Positions 43,463 to 59,019 of a stretch of DNA of 64,000 nucleotides are shown one piece after another (the stretch's first letter is position 1; each line of letters opens with the position of its first letter). The notes beneath the pieces are model-generated. The model made no database searches, was not told the DNA's origin, and saw only the letters and a program-made list of their open reading frames with translations. A program made the translations under genes and the position numbers. This DNA is from Chlorophyllum brunneum (Eukaryota; Basidiomycota; Agaricomycetes; Agaricales; Agaricaceae). The stretch lies in the NCBI GenBank assembly GCA_963576785.1, contig OY756150.1:124001-188000 (forward strand), given 5' to 3'.

Positions 43463-44274
43463 ATGGCCAAACAACCTCCCGGATTCCCTGGCCAAAACAA
43501 CAAGTAAGCGAGTCTACACCCTACGTGGCACAATACCTGGTTGTTGAGCTCGAGGCTAGATACGTGACCGATTTCACCAAAGCCCTGGCTAGCGAGGTTA
43601 GAATTCTTCTGGCTGAGGTTGGAAAGCTGAGAGATGAGCGACGACAATTGCAATAGTACGTTCCTTGATTGCTTCCGATGCTGTATGAGACTTATCCCTA
43701 TCCAGTGAAATCGCTGAACTCATGGCCGTAAAGTCGAAACATGGAGCAGGTGGTGAATATTCGCCTGAGTGGAGGCCCAAGGTATGCCATGCCTCTCACA
43801 AGTCGATCATTGCGTCTGACACCGATTGACCGATCTCTCAGATTGAAGCACCTCCAGACATGCAACCTCTGCCACCACCTCCACCACCTCCTGCAATAGA
43901 AGGCGAACCTGTTCAAGCTAGACCGGGCTGGCGTGTCGTTCACAAAAGGCCAGAGCGAAGAGCAATCAAAGGCAAACAACCTGCTTTGCCACCCGCCCCG
44001 GTCCCTGCTCCTGTACCAATACCCGAACCATCTCGACCTGAGCTGCCTGCGTGGGCTCAGTGGAGACGTCAGTGAAATGGATTGCCTTGACAATTCATGT
44101 TACTGACCCGTTGTCTTTCTTTCTAGCCAATCCTCTTCTCGCCCCTACGCCAATGTCTGCGCCATCTTCGCCAGCTCAACCTCCAGGGCTATTCGGTGAG
44201 AATCAAATAAGGAGCGTACCATCTTAATACCAGCTGACTCGCCCACAGGTCCGCCAACTCCACCACCCAAATGA
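43463..44274 (+). CDS. Small coiled-coil, proline-rich protein
   Basis: Six exons (43463-43503, 43560-43655, 43706-43781, 43842-44067, 44127-44195, 44249-44274) join in frame to 177 residues. It has a Gly/Pro-rich N-terminus, a heptad-like helix (VRILLAEVGKLRDERRQLQYEIAELM) of about 45 residues, then Pro-rich sequence (PLPPPPPPPA, PAPVPAPVPIP, PPTPPPK) with a basic patch (HKRPERRAIKGK). No known domain. The structure resembles scaffold or adaptor proteins that dimerise and bind SH3/WW/EVH1-like domains, but that is inference from composition. Its closest neighbour, the hydrolase, diverges from it. Confidence 0.62.
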
Positions 44275-46861
44275 TTACTTTGGCGCCACAGCACTGAGAG
44301 AGCGTAATGAATTCAAACTGATTCATGTACGATCACCCGAAGAAATGTCGTTTTCCCTTAATGTCATAATCTATGGATCTATGTAGATTTGTATTTCTCC
44401 CTTAACCGTGATCTCTCCGAACGCACAATTTCGGATTATGACACTCAATGCTTTCCTCGCTTTGTTTCCCTTACTATTGTACATATTCATGTCTCTCAAC
44501 CTGTAATAATACGCCACAGTCTGTCTATTCGGAGAAATTGCGGAAGTCCACGAGCCTTGACCGATATACGGAGGCCGAGTTAAAGCAGGAGCACGGCCAC
44601 CATACCTCGTTTCTACGCCACACTACAAACTGCCAACCGCATGGGTCTTAGGACCTCGGAGCAGAATCTCCGGCCACTTGACCCGGATGTAAAACAGGGG
44701 CACAACAAAAAGCCGCGATACCGAGATTCGTAACCTCCGAAGGAAGAGTACGTACTTAAATCACAAAGAAACTGTTCACACTGATGAAGGGAAACCCCCT
44801 GAGAGAGATACAAAAATAACACACATACAACTTTCAGAAGACCCTCCGCTGTACCAAATTCTCACACTTGACCATGCAGCTGTTCAATAGCTGCGGAGGC
44901 TGCAATGCTCTCGCATAGTATGCGGACAAGAACTCACTTTGAAAGCTGTTGTTCGAACTTATAACTGGGATTCCCCCGTGATAGCACCCTAGTTTATCCG
45001 AAACGAACATCGGAAGGTGAGATGAAGTTTTGTATGAACGTGGACGACAGAATGATTGGCAGATCTCGGGGGATTCTGCCTCGGAACTGGTCTCATCGGT
45101 ACATAATGGACAAGGCTATGGCTGGGTTTCATAATCGGCTTAGGTAGGCAGACCTCTCTTGTGCCTGTCTTCTAAGTGGGTTCCTGTGAGGCTTGACCTG
45201 ACACACTGCAAGGGAGACATATCACCTTATGTAGAATCAAGAATGATCATCGCCCAATAAAAACGAAATTGGCACCATGTGCGTAACGTACTTCTTGATT
45301 CTGGTTCTGACATTCGATCTGTCATGTGCAATTGTCGGTTTTTTTTTTGTGAACGTATAAAATGCGTCACCCAGTTTTTCGGTTTTGGAATGCTAAGTCC
45401 GTCCGTTGGTCGAATGGAGTGCAAGAACTTGAAGAAGAAGAAGAGTAAACACTTGGCATGGTTCCTGTAATTCGGATTTTGAGTAGATAGAGTTTATATA
45501 ATTTTAACCTGGGAACACGTAGACCATGAAATTCGCAATCGATCTCATGACCACTGGTAATAACAGTTCAAGAGCTGCTTTACGTTAATCCGACAACACA
45601 CAGGTACTACCGGCGTTTAGACTAGAAGAGAATAAAACACTAACCTCCACCGAGCTGCGCCGTTTTCAGAAGCCAGAAAGTGATAAATCCACTTCTGTAA
45701 GGTGTGGCGGCTCCAAGTTAACGTAACACTTGAAACCTACAGGGACTCTACATTCATTGTGTTTTGACCCCAAGTTTTGCATTAATCCACATGACTAAAG
45801 ATCATCATGGCAACGCTGAATGAATTCTTCTCGGAGCGCGTGGACGAGGACGAACACACTACTACTTTCAGAAATCATTTCTTACAATACTCTATTTTTA
45901 CCTCCGAGAACCTTCAAAATACACAATTCCACATCTATCCTGCTCTATCCTAATAGGCGCTATCGCGTATATTCCAAAGTGGATTTATGTGTTAGACTAC
46001 TTTGATAGAGACTTTTTTTATAATTGAAGTAACAAAGCATCGACCCTGCAGTTCCTGGACTGGTTTCGTGACTGGCCTGACCCCACGAGGATCACGACCG
46101 GGTTCAGTGATCCAGGTGCTTAGAGCAGTGTATACCGGCTGTTCCAATTTGTATTTTTCTGCTCACGCTGTCTCACGCGCTGCGCCGGCAGTAAGAGTGT
46201 ACCTGACCATATCCGGATGAGGTACTTGGTGAAATTGCCAGGTGGATTCTCGACTGCCCCTGAAGACGTGTCACTGACGCTACTATACATTGAGGGTACC
46301 TTGGTACACTAAATTTCGACCCATTGACATATTACAGTGATGGATGGTAATGGTGGTGACTCGCCATACGTCTGTTGATGTCCACCAGTTTGTGACGAAA
46401 CGATTGTGGGGCTATAATTGGAATCCACGGCTTATGCCGTTGCAAGGCGGTGTAAGATGTACCATTTTACCGAGTGCTTTAGTCCGGTGGAGAGTATTAT
46501 ATTGCAAGGGAGGCGTCATTCTGTACGTATAACTAGGTTCCATTGCAGAACTTGTGTTCGGCTGGACTCAATAGGAATTTCTTCCAACTTCTTGCACCAG
46601 CCAAGCTGGGTAAATAATTCGCACAGGGCTTAATGTCTGACGGAAAAACATCGCTGGATTACATACAGAGAACAGCACAAACATAACGTCTACACTGGCA
46701 TACATAGAATACACAACGAGATTTTATATCAAGCCTCGTACATACTACCTGTCATTGACGGAACTTCCGCTGTCCATCTTCATCCGGAGAGAAGACGATG
46801 AGCCCTTCCCAAAGCCCAAATCAGTTTCATGTTGTTTTCTCGGAGAAATTTGGTCACTAAG
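44275..46861. other. 2.6 kb gene-poor stretch
   Basis: I find no spliced gene, RNA gene or repeat here that I can defend. Open frames are short and of random composition. AT content is somewhat high around 45340 and 45480-45510. It separates two groups of ordinary genes. Confidence 0.45.
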
Positions 46862-48286
46862 CTACCCCCTAAGTAACTGGGCCAAGTCAACCAAGTTACC
46901 TCCGCTGTTCAAAGCAGCTTGGAAGAATGCAACGTCACCAAGTGCAGCGAAAGGGTCGCCTAAACCTTTACCATCATCCTCACCCCTGATAGCAGCAAAG
47001 AAACTCGCCAGTTCTGCTTGAACACCACAAAGAGGCTCTTCTATAATCTCTTCTTTTTCTTCTTCTGCACCACCTTCTGACTTGACGACGGAATGGATAG
47101 TGATGCGGAGAACAGGCACGTCCGTTCCTGGCTTAGAGATTTGGTTGACAGATAACCAGCCATTGGTACCGGAAACGACGTATCCGTCGAACGTTGGGCG
47201 AGATTTGGTAGGTGAAGCCCACGTCAGCTCAGCAGTCCCGTGGATGCTAGGACCTGCTTGGACAATTGTATGGACAGTATCATGGGGGGCGAGATATTTC
47301 TTGTTCAGGGAAGCGAAACCCGAAAGGTGTGTGAGCGGGTGGGGGAGCATAACTCGAAGTGCCGCAATAGTATGCTACGAAAACAACGTGAGAGACGGTC
47401 AAATCCAGTATCTCTTGGAAGCTTACCACTCCACCGTCGAGCTAGAAGTCGCACAAGAATCAAGATGCGATCAAGATCGTGCAGTTAGTGAGGTGGAGGA
47501 TGGAGACTTACCAGGAATCCACCTTGATACTGTGAAGAATAGTCGGATTAATGAGGATACTATCAATGGACGAGGCTCCACGTAAGTACTTACGTCGGGG
47601 ATGGTACGCCACGGTGTCTTATACCACTTAGATTCTGTGTCGATGTAGTTGACGACTCCAACTTTAAAACTCTGTACTTGTCCGATCTTGCCTGCGCGTA
47701 TCACCGCACCAGCCGCCTGGAAACCAGGTTCCGCTTCAAAGTTCTCCGCAACACGCCAGATCAGATTTTTTTGCTTGAAGTTCGTGTCGTAATCTGCGAT
47801 CAGTTTCAAACCAGATCGGACATCTGCGGCGACGGGCTTCTCGCTGATGACATGCTTGCCTGCAGCCAAGGCTTTGAGCACGACAGCAGGCTGAGCTGTG
47901 ATCGGTAATGCGACTATAACTGCTGAGATATCGGTTCGGGCAAGGAGAGCGTCAATATTTGTTTTGGCGTCTCCATCGAAGTAGATAGGTGGCGGTGTTG
48001 GTAGATTCAAGATCGTGGTGGCTGTTTGGGCGAGATCCTGAGCGCTCCTTTCGGAACGAGAATAAACGGCCTTGAGGGGTGGCGCGGAGCTTCCGAGAGC
48101 AGCAAGCGCAGGTAAATGAGCTATTGAAGGTGGACATAGATGGTGAATAATCGGAAATAATTACAGGCGAGCAAGGAGATGAGAAAATCCAGCCAATTGG
48201 GTTCGAAGTCAAGAAAATGCTTCACACTTACCTTCCTTTGCAAAGATGCCAGCACCTAGGATAGCAAGACCAGGAATGTCTGTCAT
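46862..48286 (-). CDS. Gfo/Idh/MocA-family NAD(P)-dependent oxidoreductase
   Basis: Five exons (48286-48232, 48120-47594, 47529-47512, 47441-47427, 47374-46862) join in frame to 375 residues. Two are microexons of 18 and 15 bases encoding YQGGFL and LDGGV. The N-terminal Rossmann motif is LGAGIFAKE. EKPVAAD is the family's conserved substrate/cofactor-site motif, and WYKTPWRTIPD-YQGGFLLDGGV-HTIAAL contains the catalytic-site His region. Length is normal for sugar or dihydrodiol dehydrogenases of this family. The exact substrate cannot be read from sequence; a sugar is likely. It diverges from the beta-glucosidase gene across 487 bp, which would suit co-regulation. Confidence 0.85.
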
Positions 48287-48773
48287 GGTGGTTGGGAACT
48301 ATGTTTGCGCAGAATCCATCGATATTACTTAGGCAACTTATGGAGCTAGCCGCATGCGTATGTTGGTGCGATCATTTCACGAAGTTGGCCGGCCACCGCT
48401 GCCATCACGTGCGTTCCGACAATCCTCCGGGCAGGCTTTCCCATCCTTTCCGGCAGGCTTTGACGCTGAATAATTCCAGATACCCTCTTTTACCCTGAAT
48501 CCTGAACAAGAATCAGAATTGACCACTGACGGAGTAATTCTCCTTGTCATAAACGGCAGAAATGCTTCACGACTGGACCCTATATGTCAAAAAACGGCTG
48601 GCCAGAAGCTCCAGCGATGTGTTCGAGCCGGCGGACTATCCTCGGCTTGCACCCAGATGAAATCCCAAGGAACTGAATGATATCGGGGGATTGGCTTGGT
48701 TTTAAGAGGACGACGTGTTCATCATGGTTTACTTGCCAACTTTTGCTCCCCCGGCTCCACGCTGTCGACGACC
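48287..48773. promoter_or_regulatory. Shared divergent promoter region
   Basis: This 487-bp segment separates the start codons of the oxidoreductase (-) and the GH1 beta-glucosidase (+) and contains no coding sequence of its own. Both promoters must lie within it. I could not identify specific operator sites with confidence. Confidence 0.5.
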
Positions 48774-51490
<2,717 letters not shown>

Positions 51491-51864
51491 AAAAAAGTAC
51501 TGTGGAAGGTTTCTAGAATTGCGTTGAAGTTACAAGCTCTATCATATATGAATCGGACATGCATTCGTTTACCCCGTTTGCCCATTCCCACCCCTACCCA
51601 TATACCTCTTTTGCTTGCTTCTTGTTTCTTAGTAATGATGCTGTATTTCTACGAGCACTTCTCGTTGTAGGATTATCAACAATATGGCAATTGCATTGCC
51701 AAGCACCTGCTGCTCTGTAATATGTGTGATCTTGTGAATTGAATTTCGGTGACCGGGGTCCCTGATCTGGGCCATGAATAGATTAGTTTGTTGTCGCGCA
51801 CCCCGTCCTCCTCGCCATCATCCACGACGACCTCCACCCAGCTGTCGCCTTTTCGTCTGTATCA
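51491..51864. promoter_or_regulatory. Upstream region of the ERT1-like gene
   Basis: 374 bp lie between the GH1 stop and the ERT1-like start, with no coding sequence. It must contain the GH1 terminator and the promoter of the regulator. Confidence 0.4.
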
Positions 51865-53826
51865 ATGTCCACAATAACAACATATACCGACTCAAATCAA
51901 GCCCAGGCCTCGTCTTCGACATCGACACCGGTGACCTCCACCCCAACTGAGTCAATAGCGGGCGCCGCGACGACTAACCCGAGCACCAACACTGGTAACG
52001 CTGGGGCGGCTGCGCAAGTTGACGATGATGCTGGGAAGAAGAAAAAAACGTCGAAGAGGAGGAAGGTTAACCATGCATGCTTGTACTGCAGGAGGAGCCA
52101 TATGACCTGCGACGAAGGGAGGCCTTGTCAGCGTTGGTGAGTGTTCACAATTGTCTGTCGGGTGAGGAGTTCAAGATACGTGGCGCGGTAGTATCAAGCG
52201 GGAGATTGGACACCTCTGCCACGACGAAAGGAGGCCGAAACCATCGGACAAGGCGACTCCACCGACCCCGACATCCAGCGTTGGGATGGCGGGGACGTAC
52301 ACACCAGGTATGTCCTGCGTCATCGGGGTGAAACAATGCCAAGATGTTCTCCCCTTTTCAGTCCAAGTCTACCAAGGACAAGCACAGACAGCTCCAAGCG
52401 CAAATGCTTGGCCCATACAAGTGCCACAATCAAATTTCCTCTACCAACCAGAAACCTTGGGGAATGAATTCTCCGTTCTCACGTACGTGTGTAGTATATA
52501 AGAACATGCGATCATTGACTTATAGTGTAGCGATTTTCTTGACACCCTCGACGAAGGGTCTTTTTTCACCCCACCGACAACAGTACCACCACTCATGTCG
52601 TCGACATCCTTCGGACAGAATGGTAGCACAACTGTATCGGCGACATCAGCTCTTGTTGGTACACCCAATACCACCACCACCACTACTGCCAGCACCACCG
52701 CCATATCACAGACTCCAGCCATAACCTATATTGACACCACGACCGGCATGGAAAAATCTTCTACAGAAGCTATTCTCCCTTCCGCGACCAAGACTGAAAA
52801 ATTTCTCCTCACCGCCGCCGATCAAGAGTCCGGCTCCAGGGATGAACGTCTTAACCGCGTCATCAGGACAAAATATGAAGCGGGACTGCTGAAACCCTAC
52901 AATTATGTCAAGGGCTATGCTCGTCTGTCAAGATGGATGGATAGCAAGTGAGTAGGGGCATGAATTCTGGCTTTCAATGCTTTATTTTTCTCATGGTTCG
53001 GCAGTGTTTCGCAGGAATCGAAGCAACAAATTCTCCAGCCCTTGTCCGTGCTGAGACCGAAGTTCAGGGTACGCGATGTTTACCGTGCAACCATCATTCG
53101 CATCTGAGACAGCGTCATCGTTTCTAGGCCGTCGCTCAATCATTACGCGACCTAGTACTGTTATTTCACTCTCCCAACCACCGACCGCGTGCTGACCAGT
53201 CTTGAAGGACCTCGTGTTTATCGAAGAAGCGTTTGAACGCATGCTTCTCGATTATGATCGTGTCTTCTCCGCGATGGGAGTACCAGCATGCCTTTGGCGA
53301 CGAACAGGAGAGATATACAAGGGAAACAGGGAGTTCAGTGAGCTCGTAGGAGTTGATGGATACATGCTTCGTGATGTCAGTATAACCGGGACACCATCGT
53401 GGATTTTATTGATCTCTTCACACCTTTTTTAATAGGGCCGATTATGTATTTATGAACTCATGGCAGAGGAGTCGGCGGTGAATTACTGGGAGGTGAGTCC
53501 TCCGGCGGCCATCTCTCCGATCACAAACTCAAAAAACCTTCCGACCATCGCTCCAGAAATACGGTCACGTGGCTTTTGATTCAAGTCAAAAGGCAGTTCT
53601 GACGTCTTGCGTACTTCGCTATAAGCCAGCTTTCAACCAAAATCCTGCCTCCAATGCTCCTTCGCCGTCAAAAGACCCACAGAAAGAGACAACGGATCAG
53701 AAAGATCAGAAAAAGGACGATCAGCCGATGGAAGAGGGTTTCATTAGCTGTTGCTTCTCGTTCACTATCCGAAGGGATAAGTGGGGTATCCCGAGCATGA
53801 TCGTTGGAAACTTCATCAGGTGCTAG
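51865..53826 (+). CDS. ERT1/AcuK-type Zn2Cys6 transcription factor with PAS domain
   Basis: This family controls gluconeogenic and non-fermentable-carbon genes in ascomycetes; the basidiomycete role is inferred. Exon 1 (51865-52136) ends inside the zinc cluster and joins exon 2 (from 52192): CLYCRRSHMTCDEGRPCQR-CIKREIGHLC supplies the six cysteines, after a Lys/Arg-rich nuclear signal (KKKKTSKRRK). Then come a Ser/Thr/Pro-rich linker, NEFSVLT-DFLDTLDEGSFF, a helical region (RWMDSNVSQESKQQILQPL), and a C-terminal PAS domain (DYDRVFSAMGVPACLWRRTG, GNREFSELVGVDGYMLRD, GRLCIYELM). The end (CCFSFTIRRDKWGIPSMIVG) is typical of the family. At least eight exons. The stop is at 53824-53826. It converges with the chitin deacetylase gene. 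Confidence 0.83.
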
Positions 53827-54350
53827 GACCTCTCATGTTCTGGATCTTAATCCTATCGGAGGATCTGAACCGGGACCGCAGTGAGTTACTGCATCTGATA
53901 ACGGTGCCCGATGCTGTGGGTACCCTCCTGGTTGTTGATGATGATCATTTCCCGCTGCGCTCCTCATGGAGGTTAGAAGGTAATCTGGATCTTTTGGTGC
54001 TTTAATCGCTATGTTGTGTAATCTTGCATATTTGTGTATTGTATACCAGTTTCGCTGGGTTGTGTCCAAATATATGTTTGTTGGACAGGGGTCTAGAATC
54101 GATCGAAAGGGGCTGTGCCGCGGGTTTCTTAACGTTTATCAGCAACAGTATTCACACGAAGCATACGCACCAATGCGATCACATGTGGTAGATAAAAATA
54201 TCTCGCAAAAGATTTATGAATTCATGTCCCATCTGTCCGTCGCAGCTACTAGTCCTATACAGTATGAATGTCCGAAAGAAATTATCTAGCCCGAAATTAT
54301 CCAGTCCGAAATTCACATGTCCGTAATGCAATATCCCTTATTCTTCAAGC
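53827..54350. other. Convergent intergenic region
   Basis: Both flanking genes end here. No coding sequence. A short direct repeat of CCGAAATTATC-like sequence lies near 54290-54315. The terminators of both genes should lie here. Confidence 0.4.
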
Positions 54351-55727
54351 CTAGGCACCACAAGTCCAAGAATCCTAGATAACGGGAGAATGAATAAGAG
54401 AGGGAGGTAGAGGAGCTAAGTATACCCACGTCACGAGCAGCAGGGGTTCCAACGCTGATATATGGTTGAGCACCAAGACAATCGGCTACGGTTACGAGTT
54501 GATAACCGGCAGCTTGAAGTTGACCAATAATGGCTGGGAGAACTTCTTGACTGCAAACGAAACATGAGCATAATTTTCAAAACCTGGGCAGAAAATGAAG
54601 GATACGAACGCGGTGGATTCTGAAATGAATGATGAGTATTTGTTGTTCGTCGTTGTGTGAGGTATGGTACGTACTGATTGTCTCGTGTTCGAGTGAGAGA
54701 ATCGAACTGGGTTTCTTGCCAAGAAGTACGGTGTATCTGTTCTTCTGTTTAGAGACAGAGGCACCAAGCGAATCCTCGGAACTATTTTATTGTCATTAGA
54801 GGAGAAAAGAATGCTCAGTTCAAAGGAATGCTTTACTCAAAATCCCATGTGACGACGGTTTCTCCGAGGCCTTGGGCGACAGAGATTACATTGTCGTTGT
54901 ATTCGCCGTATGCTGGTGGTGATTTGAAATTGAGTGAGTCTTAGTGCTGTGGAAGAGTGGAGGTCGTTATTTACGTGGTCTCATGAAAGCGGGTGCTGCT
55001 CCTGTAATCTTGGTTATCGCCTCTGATATCCGAAATTTTTTGGTTAGCTTGGAGTGGTGTAGTAGGCGAATGAAAGTTATACCATGTACGCTGGTCATTT
55101 CAGTCTTGACTGTAGTGATCCTTTAGTGAGCATTACAGGGTGGATGGGGAAGGAATTATGATCCCATACTTTCGTCTTCTGAGAGTGAAGGTAGATGGGG
55201 ATGGCTCCAGGTATGAGAAGCAACCTGATGTCCGCTCGACATAGCATTGAGAATTCTCTCCACGTTCTCTTGGTCGTAGATACATCCATCTAAGACGAAA
55301 TCTCAAATTGGGCCTATGAAATGGAAAGACGTGTGGCTGACAGTTGTTGCCGTCTGTGTTACAAATTCTATCAGTGACGAGGACGATACGAGATTTTTTG
55401 GATACTCACTATAGAAGAACGTTCCCTTTGCACCATGGTCGTTTAGCGTTTGCACAATTTCGGCTCTATAATCGGATGAAGCTCAGTCAGTAGGAGAACT
55501 AAGATATCCAAAGGACGCACGAGAAGTTGTAGGGTCCGTCGTCCTGTTAATCACTAAATGAGGCTGACATTTCGAAATTCGAAGGGAAAAAAGCGTACGA
55601 AAGTCAAAGCAGCAGTGCCACTTTTGACGCACGATGTGACCACACCAGGAGTTTGACGTTTAGGGCGTGGAGCAGCATCAGTAAGAGCACCGAGAACAAG
55701 AAAAATGAAAAGGGTCTTGTAGTTCAT
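54351..55727 (-). CDS. Secreted chitin deacetylase (CE4, NodB-type)
   Basis: CE4 enzymes remove acetyl groups from chitin to give chitosan in the cell wall. The start ATG (55725-55727) opens a signal peptide (YKTLFIFLVLGALTDAAPRP). The five NodB motifs are all readable across splices: TF-DDGPYNF (motif 1), SHTWSHPHL (motif 2, metal His), MRP-PYGEYND (motif 3), VTWDF (motif 4) and LSLEHET (motif 5). The NGNN-YGCIYD loop is characteristic of fungal chitin deacetylases. The last splice restores the usual C-terminal RDDSWTC ending, with a stop at 54351-54353. Many short introns (about nine). There is no GPI signal or chitin-binding module. Confidence 0.83.
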
Positions 55728-56486
55728 CGTGGTAATCGTCAAGGAAGTGAGTTTGAGAGGAGGGAAGAAGGGGAAAGATTTCGATGAGAACCGTGATACT
55801 TCCCAGTCGATGACTGCTTTATAAACCGGAGGGATTTAATAACCTCCTGAAGTTTATAGGTCATACTCGTTGTCGCATCTACGCCCTACTGTGCTCCTTT
55901 GGAGACGAAGTCAAACGAGAGAAGGAGCTTGAGTTTAGCATTAGTGTCTGATCGAGTGCCGATAGGAGTAGTGTGCTGGACCCTGTGAACCTTAGGACGA
56001 TCATTATCTCAAGCTTTGGTTGGGTATCGCACGTGTATCAGGAGTACCAGTGAGAGCCTGTCGAGCCACAGAAGGACCGTAGCGATGGTCAGGAGCAATA
56101 GAAGTCCTGGCAGGAAAATTTGGGTGACATATGAGAGGAGCGCGCCAGTCTGAGAGGGAAATAGAAATCCTAGAACTTGGATGAGGGCAGGATCAATCTA
56201 CTTCGAAGCAATAATGCCACTTTCTCGGCGGTCGTCAATCCCAGGAGCCGAGCCGAGGATTCGTAGTCCGAAGTGCGGCTCTTAGGGCATTCAAAAACAA
56301 CTGATCAATTCGTTTAATATGGGCTAGTACACACTGCAGCACAAGAGGCATAATACTTGAACAGATTACGGTCGATGTGAATTTATCAAAATGTTAGGAA
56401 CAGGAGATGACGAAAATCGGAAGGGGTTGTCAGGGCAATGAACGTCAAAATGAGCATCCAGTCTCTGACACCAGGAATAGTAACAG
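55728..56486. other. Intergenic region, partly duplicated
   Basis: The right part, from about 56060, resembles 60200-60600 (GGTCAGGAGCAAYAG..., GTAAATTTATCAAAATGTTAGGAACAG near its end). That is the 3' flank of the long kinases L2 and L3, so the duplication unit extends at least 400 bp beyond their stop codons. The left part should contain the deacetylase promoter. No gene seen. Confidence 0.5.
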
Positions 56487-59019
56487 TTACTCGATATACA
56501 TCCTTCTGTGCGGAATAATGTCCCCACCCATATCCCCCTCCCTATCTGCCTGTACCTCAGGGATATCTTGCTTCTGTTTCGATTTCTTGCTTGGCTTCAT
56601 ACCCTTGGCGCCTGTGCCCTCTGTATACTCATCATCGTCCTCTGGCTTCCGCTGGCGCTTCTGAGGTGCTTCAGCTTGGGTGAAAGTATCATCGAGAGCA
56701 GACGGGGCCCTCAATTCGAGAAGCTCAGCCTGCTTCGAAGTCCTGATGTCAAGATCGAGATACTTGAGATTCCTCCACACCAAAATATACATGCGCGCAA
56801 GTTCTTCTTCGGGTATTGTGTCCTTGTGATAAGCCTGGAACAAAGTGGCACAGATATTCTCGATTATTGCAGGGGCAATATGCTGGAGGGTTGGGTGTAT
56901 TTTGTCCTGGAGGCGCTGCTGTGGAAGGCGCAGGAAAAAATTCTCGCGCTCGCGGCTGGGAAGGGCAGAATCAGTGAAAAGCGGAGCCCCGAGTTGATGT
57001 GCTGGTTCGTATTTGACGCGGCAGAGCAGAATCCATACGATAATCCAGAAGAGTGATTCTACGTCATGTGGGAATATGAACCTCAGTGGTGTTTCACTGT
57101 TCTCCCCGGGATCGGTTTGGAGGTCCGGAACGCTGAGGAGACCCGGAACACTGAGGAGACTGCTGAGGTTGTCTGGGTAGTCGAGGTCAACTGTATTCTG
57201 TGGAGGATAATAGAACCTCCACCCTCTGTGGATCTCAAGAGGCATAAAATACGGCGTTCCCTGGATAATTCATCAGGCAGCTGATACCAAATACAATGAT
57301 AATACCATACCGCCTTTGGGTCATGACTGACCATCCTATGCTCATCGAAATCCAGTGCATACTCCAGATTGCTCAGCTTGCCTCTAAGCGTACCGTCTCT
57401 CTCTTTCACCAAGATGATGTTCTGCGTGCTTACGTCCCGGTGGACCCAGCGACTTAGATACAAGAGGACCAATGCTGAACGCACATAAGCTATGTTTTTA
57501 CATCATCATGCAACAAGCAAACCTCACCAATGAAAGAATCACATACTGCGCTGATTGAACCAACCAGAGTAGGTGCAAGATGAAGTGGATATCCCGCCTC
57601 ATTATAGACGAGACGATAGTGTCGTTTGACTTTGTACTTGCGAGGAATCTCATTTGTTGCATTTTGCCCTTCCGTCCTAATTGGAAAATGCCACGACGGA
57701 TTCACTTGCATTGAACCGGGAATCACATTTTCCAGGGTGGCAGCGCTGGCATATGCAGGCGCCTTAAAAAGACCTGGAGCGGGTTTAGCGAATGTCGCAA
57801 CGGGTTTGGTTTTCTCCAGTAACCTGTCATGACCGATTCCCATAAAATAACGCCTATAATCATCGAGCGCCGTGTCAATGTCCTCTTTAAAATTTCCAGT
57901 AGCCCACGCGTAGTCAGTCTCCGATACCCGGTCCAAGCTGTTGAAGATTTCATCCTGTATCGCTTTCTCCGTGAGCGATCCCTCGTCCAGCCATCCATCC
58001 TTGAGAATAACCTCTGATCCACCACTTATAACCTTCCCAAGCTGTTCATCTGACAGACCCTCGACTTCGACAGCTTTCCAAATACGCGAATTTCGACCTG
58101 TGATACAAGGAACACGAGGATTGTACAGCTGCTCGGTTGTTCTGAAGTATCTCGGAGCTTTGTTCGTCCCCAATTCATATACGTAGCACCACTCTTTATC
58201 GTATCGGACTCGATGAATCGTCTCATCGTATCCAAGTTCTTCAGGTGTTGCATAGAGGAAAGACAAGAGGACATGGACGCATGTTTTGATGTCCTATGAA
58301 ATAATGTGAGATGGGAAAAATGAAAGAAGGACACAAGAAACACCTTTGTGAAATCAAGAGCTGTTGACTTGACCGAGTGCGAACGAGAAAAATACCATAA
58401 CGACATTATGGTGTCCTCGATTGTGATCTACCAAATCATCAAAAACTCACATGCCCGAAAATACTGACGACATACACCATACATCCATCCACGACGAGGA
58501 TCATCGTCCATAACGCGACCGACTCCCGACACCAGTTTTTTGCAATTCTGCAGCACAATATAAGACGGCGTATGGTATCCAAAAACAATTTAAACCCACA
58601 TCAAGAATGTCGTGGTACGTCTTATTCTTCTTGAACTCCATCGTCACGCCTATTTCCGCTGAGATGGGAACGCCTTTGTCGGAAGCAGTGAGTCCATGAG
58701 CAATGATCCCATCGGCCTTGAAACTAGAACTCCTATAGTGAAATCCTCGCTTGCGGGAACCGTCAGGACATTCAACTTCACTCAACCTCCCAAAAGTGTC
58801 TTCTAGTCCCTTGAAAACGCGTTGTTCTGTCCCATTGATTTTTGAAGGTGAGAATTCGTACGCGTTCCAAACGTCATCTTTGCCTGCTGTCGATTTGACA
58901 AGTTCCCCGATCTCTTTCAGGTGCCGAAGTGCGTCTTCAACCCATTGAGAGCTTGGCGAAAAGGGGAGGTAGTGTTCCAAGAAGTTATCCAGGGGGCATT
59001 CGAGCATTTCACCCTTCAT
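56487..59019 (-). pseudogene. Long FunK1 kinase L2, one-base frameshift
   Basis: Exons as in L3: 59019-58600, 58547-58476, 58427-58344, 58294-57528, 57474-57332 and 57260-56487, about 752 residues if the frame is kept. One extra base in an A-run at 58259-58262 (plus strand) shifts the frame early in exon 4. Because it is a homopolymer, a sequencing error is possible and the gene may be intact. It keeps RSSSFKADGIIA, YFSRSHSVKS, WVHRDVSTQNIIL and GTPYFMPLEIHRG. The DFG-type motif is GKLSNLEYA, with Asn where L3 has Asp. The C-terminus is a Lys-rich tail (APQKRQRKPEDDDEY, KPSKKSKQKQ) that looks like a nuclear localisation signal. Confidence 0.7.
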
